Positions 26,895 to 35,435 of a stretch of DNA of 64,000 nucleotides are shown here, one piece after another (position 1 is the stretch's first letter; the number at the start of each line of letters is the position of its first letter). The stretch spans positions 310,001-374,000 of the forward strand of contig JAHBTQ010000002.1 of NCBI GenBank assembly GCA_019638495.1, written 5' to 3'. The stretch comes from Taibaiella sp. Its GTDB lineage: Bacteria > Bacteroidota > Bacteroidia > Chitinophagales > Chitinophagaceae. The translations under genes and the position numbers were made by a program. The notes under the pieces were generated by a model. It was not told the origin of the DNA, did no database searches, and worked only from the letters and a program-made list of their open reading frames with translations.

Positions 26895-28384
26895 TGCTCC
26901 TCCTCTTGGGAAATTACCTGAACGTTCGTCCCGTCAGCTAATACTACACTCTTTGCGCCCTCTGGGAAAGAGTGCATTACCTCTTCCTTGTTAGGGTTTT
27001 TACCGGTTGCCACGATTGTGATTCCGTCTTTCTCGTGATAGTCCGGATAAGTTTTGAGTATCCCCGCAGCGTCCGGCATTGATAGGTAGGGCACAGGTAC
27101 AGTTATATCATCAGGCAGTCCGATGGCAGGTGTCACCACGATAGGTATATGGTCCTTCTTTGCCAGCTCTATCGCGCGCACATTTGCATGGTAGGTCTTC
27201 AGCTTCAAACGGTAATCGTCCGACGTGAAGATCTGGAGGAAGGCAGTAAGAATGTTGCCTGCCATCGCCGCAAAAAGTATTCCGGTTATTATTCCCGGAG
27301 CACGTTTTTTACTAGTTCCGGTCCAGTGTTTTAGGCCATGTGCTAAGATCAGGCTAAGGGCGGGCGCAGCGAATATGGTGAATTTTGCCTGCCCCAGGGG
27401 TATCTTGTCGAGCATGTAAAGGCCTATTAGCGCACCCACCAAAAGCAGTGCATATTGTAGCATGTATCGCGTGGGTGCTGGCAAGCTTTTGCGTTTCAGT
27501 GTCACTCTCAGCGCGGCTGAGATAGTTGCTGCCAGGCAGGCAATGCCAAAAACTACTTCAAATAAGGCGCCGGCTCCCGTCTTGGCAAAAAACTTCCAGG
27601 TATTTATTGAGCGTTTTTGGATGCCGCCGTTTATATAATCAACGCGCTCAAACCAGAAATTGTGCATGTTAGTGTCCTTTAACACCTCGGCGGCGTCGAA
27701 GTAATAAAACGCGGCGCAGGATACTACGCTCACTGCAATAAATAACATCGCCTCGCCTCGCCTTTGGCGTAGCAAGCCGTTCTTTTGCATGGCGGCAAGT
27801 GTTATTAGTAGTAGCGCAGGTGCAATGGCGATGGGGTACGTGTAGCTAAAAAAAGGCGCCGCAACGAGCGATAGATACAAGGCCCCCTTGCGCACTTTGT
27901 TTGAAGGTGCCGCTGGTTGAAGTATTTCTACATACTGCCATAAGGCCACCAGGCCCATCAGCATCTCCATCTCATAATGTTTCACTTGTCCCAGGTAGTC
28001 TATGAACATTGGGTTGCCGGCAATCACGAGGATGAATAAATATCGCTCTGGTTTGTCGGTAAATAGTCGCCTTGCAAGGCGCCATGTTAGTCCTAATGCT
28101 GCTGCCCCCACCAGGAAAGACTGCAGCCGTAACGACTGGTAAGAGTAATCAAATGCTGATGTAAAAGCCTTTACGATTTGCAGGTACACACGCGGGAATT
28201 GCTGTGTAAAGTCGAGTTTGCCCCACAACTGATCTGCATCCTTAAATTTTATGTTGTATAGCATGCACCACTCATCGCGCCAGAATGGTTTTAGTGGAAA
28301 AATAGAAATAATGAGCCCCCAACTCACCATGTAAAGCAGTGCTGCTATTGTGGCCTTCCGGTATATTTCAGGCGTCGATTTCAC
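26891..28384 (-). CDS. Polytopic membrane protein, GT-C glycosyltransferase-like
   Basis: 497 residues with about ten hydrophobic helices. The first loop contains FPLKPFWRDEWCMLYN, resembling the acidic DE/ExD motif of ArnT/PMT-like GT-C enzymes after the first helix. A soluble C-terminal part of about 100 residues follows the last helix (KTYHANVRAIELAKKDHIPI onward). This supports a lipid-linked sugar transferase, but acceptor and donor are unknown. It is transcribed alone. Confidence 0.65.
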   Translation of the reverse strand: MKSTPEIYRKATIAALLYMVSWGLIISIFPLKPFWRDEWCMLYNIKFKDADQLWGKLDFTQQFPRVYLQIVKAFTSAFDYSYQSLRLQSFLVGAAALGLTWRLARRLFTDKPERYLFILVIAGNPMFIDYLGQVKHYEMEMLMGLVALWQYVEILQPAAPSNKVRKGALYLSLVAAPFFSYTYPIAIAPALLLITLAAMQKNGLLRQRRGEAMLFIAVSVVSCAAFYYFDAAEVLKDTNMHNFWFERVDYINGGIQKRSINTWKFFAKTGAGALFEVVFGIACLAATISAALRVTLKRKSLPAPTRYMLQYALLLVGALIGLYMLDKIPLGQAKFTIFAAPALSLILAHGLKHWTGTSKKRAPGIITGILFAAMAGNILTAFLQIFTSDDYRLKLKTYHANVRAIELAKKDHIPIVVTPAIGLPDDITVPVPYLSMPDAAGILKTYPDYHEKDGITIVATGKNPNKEEVMHSFPEGAKSVVLADGTNVQVISQEEEH

Positions 28385-28599
28385 GTCGCGCTAAAATAGT
28401 CTATTCGGTTGAAGCTCATTCATTTTCCGGGAAGTTGTGTGCTCAGAAGATTGTTTATACATGCTTTCCGCACTCGATTCGGCAGTTTCAGCCAGATGGA
28501 TTGTCCTATTAAAATAAATTACCCAAAGTTGGATATTTATAAAAAATGTTGTTAATTTTAAGTTGTTAAGTTTTTGTTCACGTCTCAATCGCATTCTTT

Positions 28600-30336
28600 A
28601 TGAGGTTTTTTACACCATTGATTGCGGCAGCGTTCACTTGCTGCACTGTGTTTTCAGCCTTCGGGCAGGATCAGAAGATCACACTCACCATTGCCGGCAA
28701 CGGTACGCCAGCGTTTAGCGGTGACGGCGGGCTTGCAAAAAAAGCGGTTATCAGCGGTCCTAAGGACGTTTGTCTGGACGCTGACGAGAATCTCTACTTT
28801 ACCGACAAAGGAAATGGAAGGGTGCGGAAGATCACGGCAAATGGCGGCATCATTAGCACCATTGCCGGTGGTGGTACCTCTACTGCAGATGGTGTCCCCG
28901 CGCTCACGGCAGCTATTTCACCTAACTATTTATGTGCGAATACTGCTGGTGACATTTTTATTACTACCGGCAACCAGGTACGTAAGATCGAAGCAAGTTC
29001 GGGGCTTATCTACACTGTGGCCGGTACCGGCACTGCCGGTTTCAGCGGCGATGGGGGTTTAGCAGTTTCTGCCGAGCTCAATAACCCACAGGGCATAGCA
29101 ATAGATGCTGCGGGCAATCTCTACATCGTAGATAGGGGCAATAATAGAGTTCGGAAAATAACGTTCTCTACTGGAATGATCTCTACCATTGCAGGTACAG
29201 GCATTGCTGGTTACAGTGGCGATGGTGGACCGGCTGTGTCAGCCCAGCTAAAAGGGCCTGTTTGCGTATGCGTTAACCCTGCAGGAGACGTATTCTTCTC
29301 TGATCAGAATCCTAATTATCCCGCCTATAATAATTCCATCATCAGGAAGATAGATGCTGCTACAGGAATTGTAACGCACATTGCAGGCGCGCTTTCCGGT
29401 GGAATAGGTGTTTGTAGCACACCCGCCCTCAGCACCACGCTTGGAACCACTACTGGCATGTGCATAGGACCAAACGGTAACCTCTATTGCAACGAGATGA
29501 GTTGCTCTTGCCGCGAACTGGACTTTGCTTCAGATACCATGTGGGTATTAGGCGGCAATTTCTATATCCAGAGCTATACCGATGATTTGTATGGTCCAAA
29601 TGCGAACATGAATATTCCCTACGGCCTTTGTGTAGACCACCTCAATAATGTCTATATCGCTGACAGCAACAACCAGCGTATCCGCAAACTGAATCATCTT
29701 ACACATACGCCAACTTTTGCATTTGGTCGCACGCAGTTCTTTAATCCATATGCATCTGCTCCATTCAATATCGATACACTCCTATGGATCACAGATATAG
29801 ATGAGGGAGAAACAGAAATGTGGACTGTGCTTACCCCTCCGGTAAATGGTGTTCTTACCGGATTCCCCGCTATTAAGGAGTCTATGGGTAAGGTAAGGTC
29901 TACAAAGCCTACCGGCCTGGCTTACACGCCGCTTTCTACCTATACTGGTTCTGATATGTTCCGCGTTTTGGTTTCTGATGGTACACACTCAGATACCGTC
30001 CTGGTATTTGTCGGTGAGATTGTGCCACTTCCTCCGCCGGTAGATGATGACGGTCACGGACAGCCTACGACTGTTGTTGGCAATTCAACATCTTCAGCTC
30101 CTAGCTTGGTAGTGTTCCCAAATCCGGCTTCTTCTACAGTAACAATTGGCTGGAAAAATCTGAAAGCTAAGACAGGAAACCTTGTGATCTCCGACATAGC
30201 AGACCGTGTTTTCTACACTGCTACACTCGACGGCTCGGCTCCTGGCTCCGCCAGCGTTGACGTTTCTTCGTTCGCTGCGGGTGTATATATGATACGGATT
30301 AACGGCATAGAAGTGCAGAAATTTGTAAAACAATAA
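28600..30336 (+). CDS. Secreted NHL-repeat beta-propeller protein with T9SS sorting domain
   Basis: 578 residues with a signal peptide (MRFFTPLIAAAFTCCTVFSA, then FGQ). About five or six NHL repeats follow, marked by TIAGNGTPAFSGDGG, VAGTGTAGFSGDGG and IAGTGIAGYSGDGG with RVRKI and IRKI strands. A linker domain and a Pro-rich stretch lead to a T9SS type A sorting domain (VVFPNPASSTVTIGW ... IRINGIEVQKFVKQ). The propeller probably binds protein or glycan outside the cell. A strong terminator follows. Confidence 0.92.
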   Translation: MRFFTPLIAAAFTCCTVFSAFGQDQKITLTIAGNGTPAFSGDGGLAKKAVISGPKDVCLDADENLYFTDKGNGRVRKITANGGIISTIAGGGTSTADGVPALTAAISPNYLCANTAGDIFITTGNQVRKIEASSGLIYTVAGTGTAGFSGDGGLAVSAELNNPQGIAIDAAGNLYIVDRGNNRVRKITFSTGMISTIAGTGIAGYSGDGGPAVSAQLKGPVCVCVNPAGDVFFSDQNPNYPAYNNSIIRKIDAATGIVTHIAGALSGGIGVCSTPALSTTLGTTTGMCIGPNGNLYCNEMSCSCRELDFASDTMWVLGGNFYIQSYTDDLYGPNANMNIPYGLCVDHLNNVYIADSNNQRIRKLNHLTHTPTFAFGRTQFFNPYASAPFNIDTLLWITDIDEGETEMWTVLTPPVNGVLTGFPAIKESMGKVRSTKPTGLAYTPLSTYTGSDMFRVLVSDGTHSDTVLVFVGEIVPLPPPVDDDGHGQPTTVVGNSTSSAPSLVVFPNPASSTVTIGWKNLKAKTGNLVISDIADRVFYTATLDGSAPGSASVDVSSFAAGVYMIRINGIEVQKFVKQ

Positions 30337-30355
30337 TAGTTGTCCAATGTTTTTT

Positions 30356-30384
30356 AAAAGGCGCTCCCCTGGGAGCGCCTTTTT
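30356..30384 (+). terminator. Intrinsic terminator after the NHL-repeat gene
   Basis: Stem GGCGCTCCC / GGGAGCGCC with a CT loop, flanked by AAAA on the left and TTTTT on the right, 20 nt after the stop. Confidence 0.93.
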
Positions 30385-30454
30385 GCTTATGGGCACTTAG
30401 TTATTCGCTATACCCTGGATGACCGGCATTAGCGGGTATTTGCTTGTTGCGGCG

Positions 30455-30462
30455 TACCTTTG
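30455..30462 (+). promoter_or_regulatory. -7 box (TACCTTTG) of the mqnE-aroQ operon
   Basis: Exact TAnnTTTG, 27 nt upstream of the mqnE ATG at 30490. A GAAAGGG stretch at 30474-30480 could serve as ribosome-binding site. Confidence 0.55.
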
Positions 30463-30489
30463 TACCCAATTTTGAAAGGGAAACTGAAG

Positions 30490-31614
30490 ATGGAATTATT
30501 GAGCTCATTTAGAAATACGGTGAAGGACAGTACACTATTGCGCATTAGCGAAAAGGTGAACGAAGGCGAGAGAATAACAGAAGAGGAGGGCCTTGTCCTG
30601 TTCGAAAAGGGCGACCTCGGTTTTGTAGGTGCACTTGCAAATCACATCTCCACCAGGCTTCATGGCGGTAAGGTTTACTTTAACCGCAACTTTCATATTG
30701 AGCCTACGAACGTATGTATGTTCACATGCAATTTCTGTTCTTATTCCCGACAGTACAAGCACAGGGACGAAGGCTGGGAGCTAAGTATAGAGCAAATGAT
30801 GGACATCGTGCGCAAATATGATGGTCAGCCTGTTACCGAGGTACACATCGTAGGTGGCGTGCACCCGAAGATGAACCTTGAGTTTTTCTGCGAGCTACTG
30901 ACCCGCATTCATGAGCACCGCCCTGATCTTCATTTGAAAGGTTTCACTGCTGTTGAACTTGATTACATGTTCCGTAAGGCAAAGCTCACTACAGAAGAGG
31001 GTCTGATAAAACTGCGTGATGCAGGTCTTCAATCCCTGCCGGGCGGAGGTGCAGAGATATTTCATCCGGAAGTGCGGGAAGTTATTTGCGCCGACAAGGT
31101 AGATGGCGCCGGTTGGCTGGATATACATGGCACTGCACACAAGTTGGGTATGCATTCCAATGCTACCATGCTCTATGGTCACATTGAGCGTTTTGAGCAC
31201 AGAGTAGACCACATGAGCCGTCTGCGCAACCTCCAGGATGAAACCGGCGGATTCAATTGCTTCATACCACTTAAGTTCCGGAACAAGAACAACGACATGT
31301 CGCATGTAAAGGAGTCTTCTATCATCGAAGACCTTCGTATGTATGCTATCGCCCGCATTTTCATGGACAACTTCAGGAACCTGAAGGCTTACTGGCCTAT
31401 GCTGGGCAGGCAAACGGCGCAATTGTCGCTAGCCTATGGTGTAAATGATCTTGACGGCACCATTGACGATACTACCAAGATTTACTCCATGGCCGGTTCT
31501 GAAGAGCAGTCACCATCGCTTACTACAGAGGAGCTTTGTGACATGATAGAAGCAGTAGGCAAGATACCTGTGGAGAGAGATACGCTTTACAACGAAATTC
31601 AGGTGTTTGCTTAA
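30490..31614 (+). CDS. mqnE: Aminofutalosine synthase (radical SAM, futalosine pathway)
   Basis: 374 residues. The radical-SAM cluster motif is Cys76, Cys80 and Cys83 (CMFTCNFCSYSRQ), preceded by FNRNFHIEPTNV. The protein shows the MqnE pattern (VTEVHIVGGVHPKMNLEFF; SLPGGGAEIFHPEVR; GMHSNATMLYGHIE). It joins 3-[(1-carboxyvinyl)oxy]benzoate to SAM to make aminofutalosine for menaquinone. ATG 30490 is preferred over an upstream in-frame codon at 30460, which overlaps the -7 box. aroQ follows after 20 nt, linking shikimate to menaquinone supply. Confidence 0.93.
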   Translation: MELLSSFRNTVKDSTLLRISEKVNEGERITEEEGLVLFEKGDLGFVGALANHISTRLHGGKVYFNRNFHIEPTNVCMFTCNFCSYSRQYKHRDEGWELSIEQMMDIVRKYDGQPVTEVHIVGGVHPKMNLEFFCELLTRIHEHRPDLHLKGFTAVELDYMFRKAKLTTEEGLIKLRDAGLQSLPGGGAEIFHPEVREVICADKVDGAGWLDIHGTAHKLGMHSNATMLYGHIERFEHRVDHMSRLRNLQDETGGFNCFIPLKFRNKNNDMSHVKESSIIEDLRMYAIARIFMDNFRNLKAYWPMLGRQTAQLSLAYGVNDLDGTIDDTTKIYSMAGSEEQSPSLTTEELCDMIEAVGKIPVERDTLYNEIQVFA

Positions 31615-31634
31615 AATTCTAATTGGCTATCGTT

Positions 31635-32063
31635 ATGCGCATTGCTATCATCAACGGACCAAATCTTAACCTGCTGGGCACACGCGAGCCGGAGGTATAT
31701 GGTAACGAAAATTTCCGGGATTTTTTGGCTACGCTTGATGCACGATTTCCCTCTGTTGAGATAGCTTACCACCAGAGCAATATAGAAGGGGAATTGATAA
31801 ACTTTCTGCACGCCTGCATTGATAGTGTGGATGGCGTAGTGCTCAATGCCGGCGGCTACACCCATACCAGCATTGCCATTGCTGATGCTGTTGCGGCAAT
31901 TCGCATCCCCGTTATAGAGGTGCATATATCCAATGTACTTGCGCGGGAAGATTACCGGAAAACATCTTTCATAGCGGCAAAATGCAAGGGTAGCATTAGT
32001 GGCCTTGGCCTGGACGGCTATGCGCTTGCCATCCAGTATTTCCAGTCTTATAGTTTACCTTGA
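31635..32063 (+). CDS. aroQ: 3-dehydroquinate dehydratase, type II
   Basis: 142 residues, the usual size for the type II dodecameric enzyme of the shikimate pathway. It has INGPNLNLLGTREPEVYG with the catalytic Tyr (about 22) and Arg, the YHQSNIEGELINFLH segment, NAGGYTHTSIAIADAV and IEVHISNVLAREDYR. ATG 31635 is chosen over a TTG at 31623. The 20-nt gap to mqnE suggests co-transcription. The product leads to chorismate, the precursor used by the futalosine pathway. Confidence 0.95.
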   Translation: MRIAIINGPNLNLLGTREPEVYGNENFRDFLATLDARFPSVEIAYHQSNIEGELINFLHACIDSVDGVVLNAGGYTHTSIAIADAVAAIRIPVIEVHISNVLAREDYRKTSFIAAKCKGSISGLGLDGYALAIQYFQSYSLP

Positions 32064-32088
32064 TCAGGCTTCTAAGCCCGCGACCCCA

Positions 32089-32427
32089 CTAGGCTTCCGT
32101 GTTGTTGTCCTTTGTCTTCGGCTTCCTCATGATGGCATATGCTTCTACAGCAAAACCGGCCATCAATACTATAGGCGCCAGTGTAATGCGACGGAAACTA
32201 TAGATCTCATCATAATGAAACTCGTTCGGGTTGGCAGATTTGCCACCGGACATAAGGAAGAATGCAAGGAAAATAAGTCCAAGCCCAATGAACATCCACT
32301 TATAGTTCTCCTTGTCAAAAAGGAAAGTTACCTCTTGCTTGTTCGCCGCCGATGCCGGTTTGTTAGTAATAGTGGCATGCGTAGCTGTAAGCGAAGGGCG
32401 TGGAGTTTGTTTATTAGGAGTAGACAT
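32089..32427 (-). CDS. DUF3098 family membrane protein
   Basis: 112 residues. A polar N-terminus of about 35 residues leads to two transmembrane helices (WMFIGLGLIFLAFFLM and APIVLMAGFAVEAYAIM) separated by a PNEFHYDEIYSFRRITL loop, the DUF3098 pattern. Its usual place next to ftsX is kept (ftsX is immediately upstream on the same strand). Function unknown, possibly related to cell division or envelope. It has its own -7 box. Confidence 0.88.
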   Translation of the reverse strand: MSTPNKQTPRPSLTATHATITNKPASAANKQEVTFLFDKENYKWMFIGLGLIFLAFFLMSGGKSANPNEFHYDEIYSFRRITLAPIVLMAGFAVEAYAIMRKPKTKDNNTEA

Positions 32428-32446
32428 ATTGAGTACTGTTAGAGTG

Positions 32447-32454
32447 CAAATATA
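32447..32454 (-). promoter_or_regulatory. -7 box (TATATTTG, minus strand) of the DUF3098 gene
   Basis: Exact TAnnTTTG on the minus strand, 19 nt upstream of the start at 32427, in the gap after ftsX. Confidence 0.5.
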
Positions 32455-32475
32455 GATTTTTTAGCCTTTGTGCCG

Positions 32476-33333
32476 TTAATACAGGTCATCTATGTGCATT
32501 TTCAGGTATTTCACCACTGAGCGGTGTGTACTGATGGTAGAGATAAGCACCCCAAGCACCAGCATGCTGAAAATAAGAAGACCTGTTAGCAACGGGTCCG
32601 TGAGCATAGTTAGTACAGGTAACTGTGCCTTCGCAAATGACATTACGAGCCACAGGCCCAGGACCGCAATTATGCCGCTTGTGAGGCCATTGATCACTGC
32701 ACGGCTGTCAAATGGGCGGGTAATAAACGACTGAGTGGCCCCCACCATCTGCATGGTTTTGATAATAAACCGGTTACTGAACATGGCAAGTCGCACGGTA
32801 TTGTCTATGAGGAAGATTACCGCGATCAGCAATATGGCAGACAACACAGCCAGCACAATGCCTATCTTATTAAAGTTGTTATGCATCTGGTCCACTACCA
32901 TTGTGGGCCAGGTTACATCGCGCACCACATTGCTCTGCATTATGAACTGGCGCACACGCATCAGGCTGTCCTGGTTCACATAGCCCTCCCTCAGTTTCAT
33001 GGAGATGGAGGTGAATAGGGGATTGTATCCCAGGAATTCCACTATGTTGCTTCCCTCCACCTGGCTTTCCATGGCGGCGGCCTCTTCCTTGGTTATAATG
33101 CGCGATTTGCGCACAAACGGCTGCTTATCCAGGATCGCCTTCATCTTATGAACGTTTTCTTCGCTCACATTGTCGTGAAAATCAACATTCACTTCCAGGT
33201 CTTCCTTAAAGGCACGGCTCAGCGCCCTGCCATTTATCACCAGCCAGCCAAGTATGCCCAGCAGGAACAGCACCAGCGCCACACCCATTATGGCGTTGAT
33301 ATACGTAGGTTTCGCTTTTTTGCTGTTTGCCAT
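32476..33333 (-). CDS. ftsX: Cell-division ABC transporter permease FtsX
   Basis: 285 residues with the FtsX topology: one N-terminal helix (NAIMGVALVLFLLGILGWLV), a large periplasmic domain (about 45-160), then three helices (ILLIAVIFLIDNTVRLAMFS, IIAVLGLWLVMSFAKA, LLTGLLIFSMLVLGVLIST). The cytoplasmic loop IIKTMQMVGATQSFI is the conserved FtsX signature. It partners with FtsE to regulate peptidoglycan hydrolases at the septum. ftsE is not adjacent. Confidence 0.93.
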   Translation of the reverse strand: MANSKKAKPTYINAIMGVALVLFLLGILGWLVINGRALSRAFKEDLEVNVDFHDNVSEENVHKMKAILDKQPFVRKSRIITKEEAAAMESQVEGSNIVEFLGYNPLFTSISMKLREGYVNQDSLMRVRQFIMQSNVVRDVTWPTMVVDQMHNNFNKIGIVLAVLSAILLIAVIFLIDNTVRLAMFSNRFIIKTMQMVGATQSFITRPFDSRAVINGLTSGIIAVLGLWLVMSFAKAQLPVLTMLTDPLLTGLLIFSMLVLGVLISTISTHRSVVKYLKMHIDDLY

Positions 33334-33340
33334 ATCGGCT

Positions 33341-33348
33341 CAAAAGTA
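33341..33348 (-). promoter_or_regulatory. -7 box (TACTTTTG, minus strand) of ftsX
   Basis: Exact TAnnTTTG on the minus strand with only 7 nt before the ATG at 33333. The transcript would have almost no leader. Confidence 0.55.
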
Positions 33349-33527
33349 AATAATAATAGGAGGATTTAAGGTGCGCAATTCCGGTTTCTCACTGGTTTTT
33401 AACAATGCCTTCTTTTCGGTTGCAATACCTGCCTTGTAACCGATAACCGCAGTGTCACCGCGTGCCCGCTCTGTTACACGACCGCGCCGGAAAATTATGT
33501 ACATTTAAGCGCTTAAATTCACAATTA

Positions 33528-34661
33528 ATGAACGACCTCAATATCTTCCTCGAAGAGCAGCATTTTATAGACACAAAACCGGAAGGCAGTTACGAACCCA
33601 TGCAGATGGGGGCAAAGATCATGTGCTTTGGTAAGCCCGATTTTAATGCCGAAGAAGCCGATATTTTCCTGTTGGGCTGTGCCGAGTGGAGTGGGGTAGA
33701 AAAAGGCAGGCCATACGGAAAGGGGCCTGAACGCGTGCGCGAGGAGCTATACAGGATGTATTACTGGCATAGCGATATCCGTATTGCAGACCTTGGCAAC
33801 ATCAGGCAGGGGGCATCTCCTGCAGATACGCGCTCTGCACTGCTTGAAGTGCTCCACGAGATAAAACTGGCGGGCAAGATAGCCCTGGTTATTGGCGGCG
33901 GGCACGACCTTATGCTGCAGCAATATGAGGCATTCAAGAAGTCTGAGCAGATGGTGGTGGCCTCTGTTGCAGATATGCTCATAGATCTTGACGAGACCGA
34001 GGAGGTGAACGCTTCGGGCTTCCTGCTGGATATGCTCACCCGCTCACCCAATTTTGTATCTCACTACAGTCATATTGGTTTCCAGAGCTACTATGCACAC
34101 CCGCAAATGCTGGAAACCCTTGATAAGTTGCGTTTTGATTTTTACCGCCTGGGCAAGGTGCGGGAGCATATCGAGGACATAGAGCCGGTACTGCGCATTA
34201 GTGACATTTTTGGGCTGGATATGTCCGTTGTGCGGTATAGTGATGCCCCGGCAAACGTAAACGGCTCGCCAAACGGGCTTTCCGGTGAGGAGGTCTGCAC
34301 GCTGACACGTTACGCCGGTATGAGCGATGCGCTTACTTCTTTTGGTATATATGGCTATGACGAAAACAATGATGTCCACAATATGACCGCTCGCCAGATG
34401 GCGCAGATGGTATGGTATTTTATTGACGGCTGCCTCGTGCGCCGCCAGGAGGCACGCCTCACCGACCGCGACGAGTTTGTGGTTTTTAATGTTGTGTTCT
34501 CAGATATGGACACCACCTTCCTGCGCAGCAAGCGCACCAACCGTTGGTGGATGAGGTTGCCCGAAGGCACCTTCGTTCCTTGCTCCCGGAAGGACTATGA
34601 TATAGCATGTGCTGGCGACATTCCTGAGCGCTGGCTGAGGGAACAGGAAAGGCTGGCGTAA
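33528..34661 (+). CDS. Arginase/formimidoylglutamase-fold protein with degenerate metal site
   Basis: 377 residues with the ureohydrolase fold. GKIALVIGGGHDLMLQQYEA matches the first metal motif (His126, Asp127). The second motif, normally DAHxD, reads DMLID (149-153), replacing the His with Leu151. The third, normally DxD, reads DMS (231-233), replacing an Asp with Ser. Annotation pipelines often call this Bacteroidota family formimidoylglutamase, but the binuclear manganese site looks incomplete, so hydrolysis of arginine or formiminoglutamate is doubtful. ATG 33528 is chosen over an upstream GTG. The Tim44-like gene follows after 15 nt. Confidence 0.75.
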   Translation: MNDLNIFLEEQHFIDTKPEGSYEPMQMGAKIMCFGKPDFNAEEADIFLLGCAEWSGVEKGRPYGKGPERVREELYRMYYWHSDIRIADLGNIRQGASPADTRSALLEVLHEIKLAGKIALVIGGGHDLMLQQYEAFKKSEQMVVASVADMLIDLDETEEVNASGFLLDMLTRSPNFVSHYSHIGFQSYYAHPQMLETLDKLRFDFYRLGKVREHIEDIEPVLRISDIFGLDMSVVRYSDAPANVNGSPNGLSGEEVCTLTRYAGMSDALTSFGIYGYDENNDVHNMTARQMAQMVWYFIDGCLVRRQEARLTDRDEFVVFNVVFSDMDTTFLRSKRTNRWWMRLPEGTFVPCSRKDYDIACAGDIPERWLREQERLA

Positions 34662-34676
34662 TGAAATATCCCGATC

Positions 34677-35399
34677 GTGGCAAGAATTAGATCAGTTGCG
34701 GGAACCAGAGTTCTACTCCGGGTCATTTTCATATTCACGACTGTGCTTTCGAGCGAACTGGTACATGCCCGCAGGTGGCGATGGCGCCGGACTGTAGGAT
34801 TGGGTCATTCACGCCACGTCGGTTCAGACCCGGTGCAGCTATTTTTTGCGGTGCTTGTTATCTTAGGTGCTATCGCATTTGCCATCGTTGTGGCCTACCG
34901 TCGGGTAAAGGCTTCAGCTAATTTAAAAGCGTCTGCAAAGCAAGACCCTATCTGGGATAAGACACAACTTGAACAAATTGCATTTAATGCGTTCTGCGCT
35001 ATTCAAAATGCGTGGGTAGCACGCGACATGAGCAGTGTAAGAGAGATGGTGACCAACGAGTTCTACGAGAGGTACACCTCGCACTTTGATATGAACCGAA
35101 AGGATGGTATCCATAATATTGTAGAAGACGCGGAAGTAAATAAAGTAATAATACTGCGTACGGAAGACTTTAAAGACGATAGCAGGGATGGCTATTCAGC
35201 CTATATTGCCGGCTTTCTGCGGGACTATACGGTGTCGGACATTACAGGTAAAGTAATCAGGAATGTAGACAAACAATTATCAGAGTTTGCGGACATTTAT
35301 TACTTCATCCGTAGCGGCGACAAGTGGCTACTGCGCGAAATAGATACTGAGGCTGATGACCTGGATATGGCTGTATCCCGCAACTACAGGGAGAAATGA
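34677..35399 (+). CDS. Tim44-like domain membrane protein
   Basis: 240 residues from a GTG start. An N-terminal hydrophobic segment (VLLRVIFIFTTVLSSELVHA) and a transmembrane helix at about 53-73 (LFFAVLVILGAIAFAIVVAY) are followed by a cytoplasmic or periplasmic Tim44-like NTF2-fold domain (about 95-230: IQNAWVARDMSSVREMVTNE ... YYFIRSGDKWLLREID). Bacterial Tim44-domain proteins are poorly characterised. The 15-nt gap to the arginase-fold gene suggests one transcript. Confidence 0.8.
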   Translation: MARIRSVAGTRVLLRVIFIFTTVLSSELVHARRWRWRRTVGLGHSRHVGSDPVQLFFAVLVILGAIAFAIVVAYRRVKASANLKASAKQDPIWDKTQLEQIAFNAFCAIQNAWVARDMSSVREMVTNEFYERYTSHFDMNRKDGIHNIVEDAEVNKVIILRTEDFKDDSRDGYSAYIAGFLRDYTVSDITGKVIRNVDKQLSEFADIYYFIRSGDKWLLREIDTEADDLDMAVSRNYREK

Positions 35400-35435
35400 T
35401 TTGGCTACTCTGTTGCACCTGTGCCTCGCCCGTAT

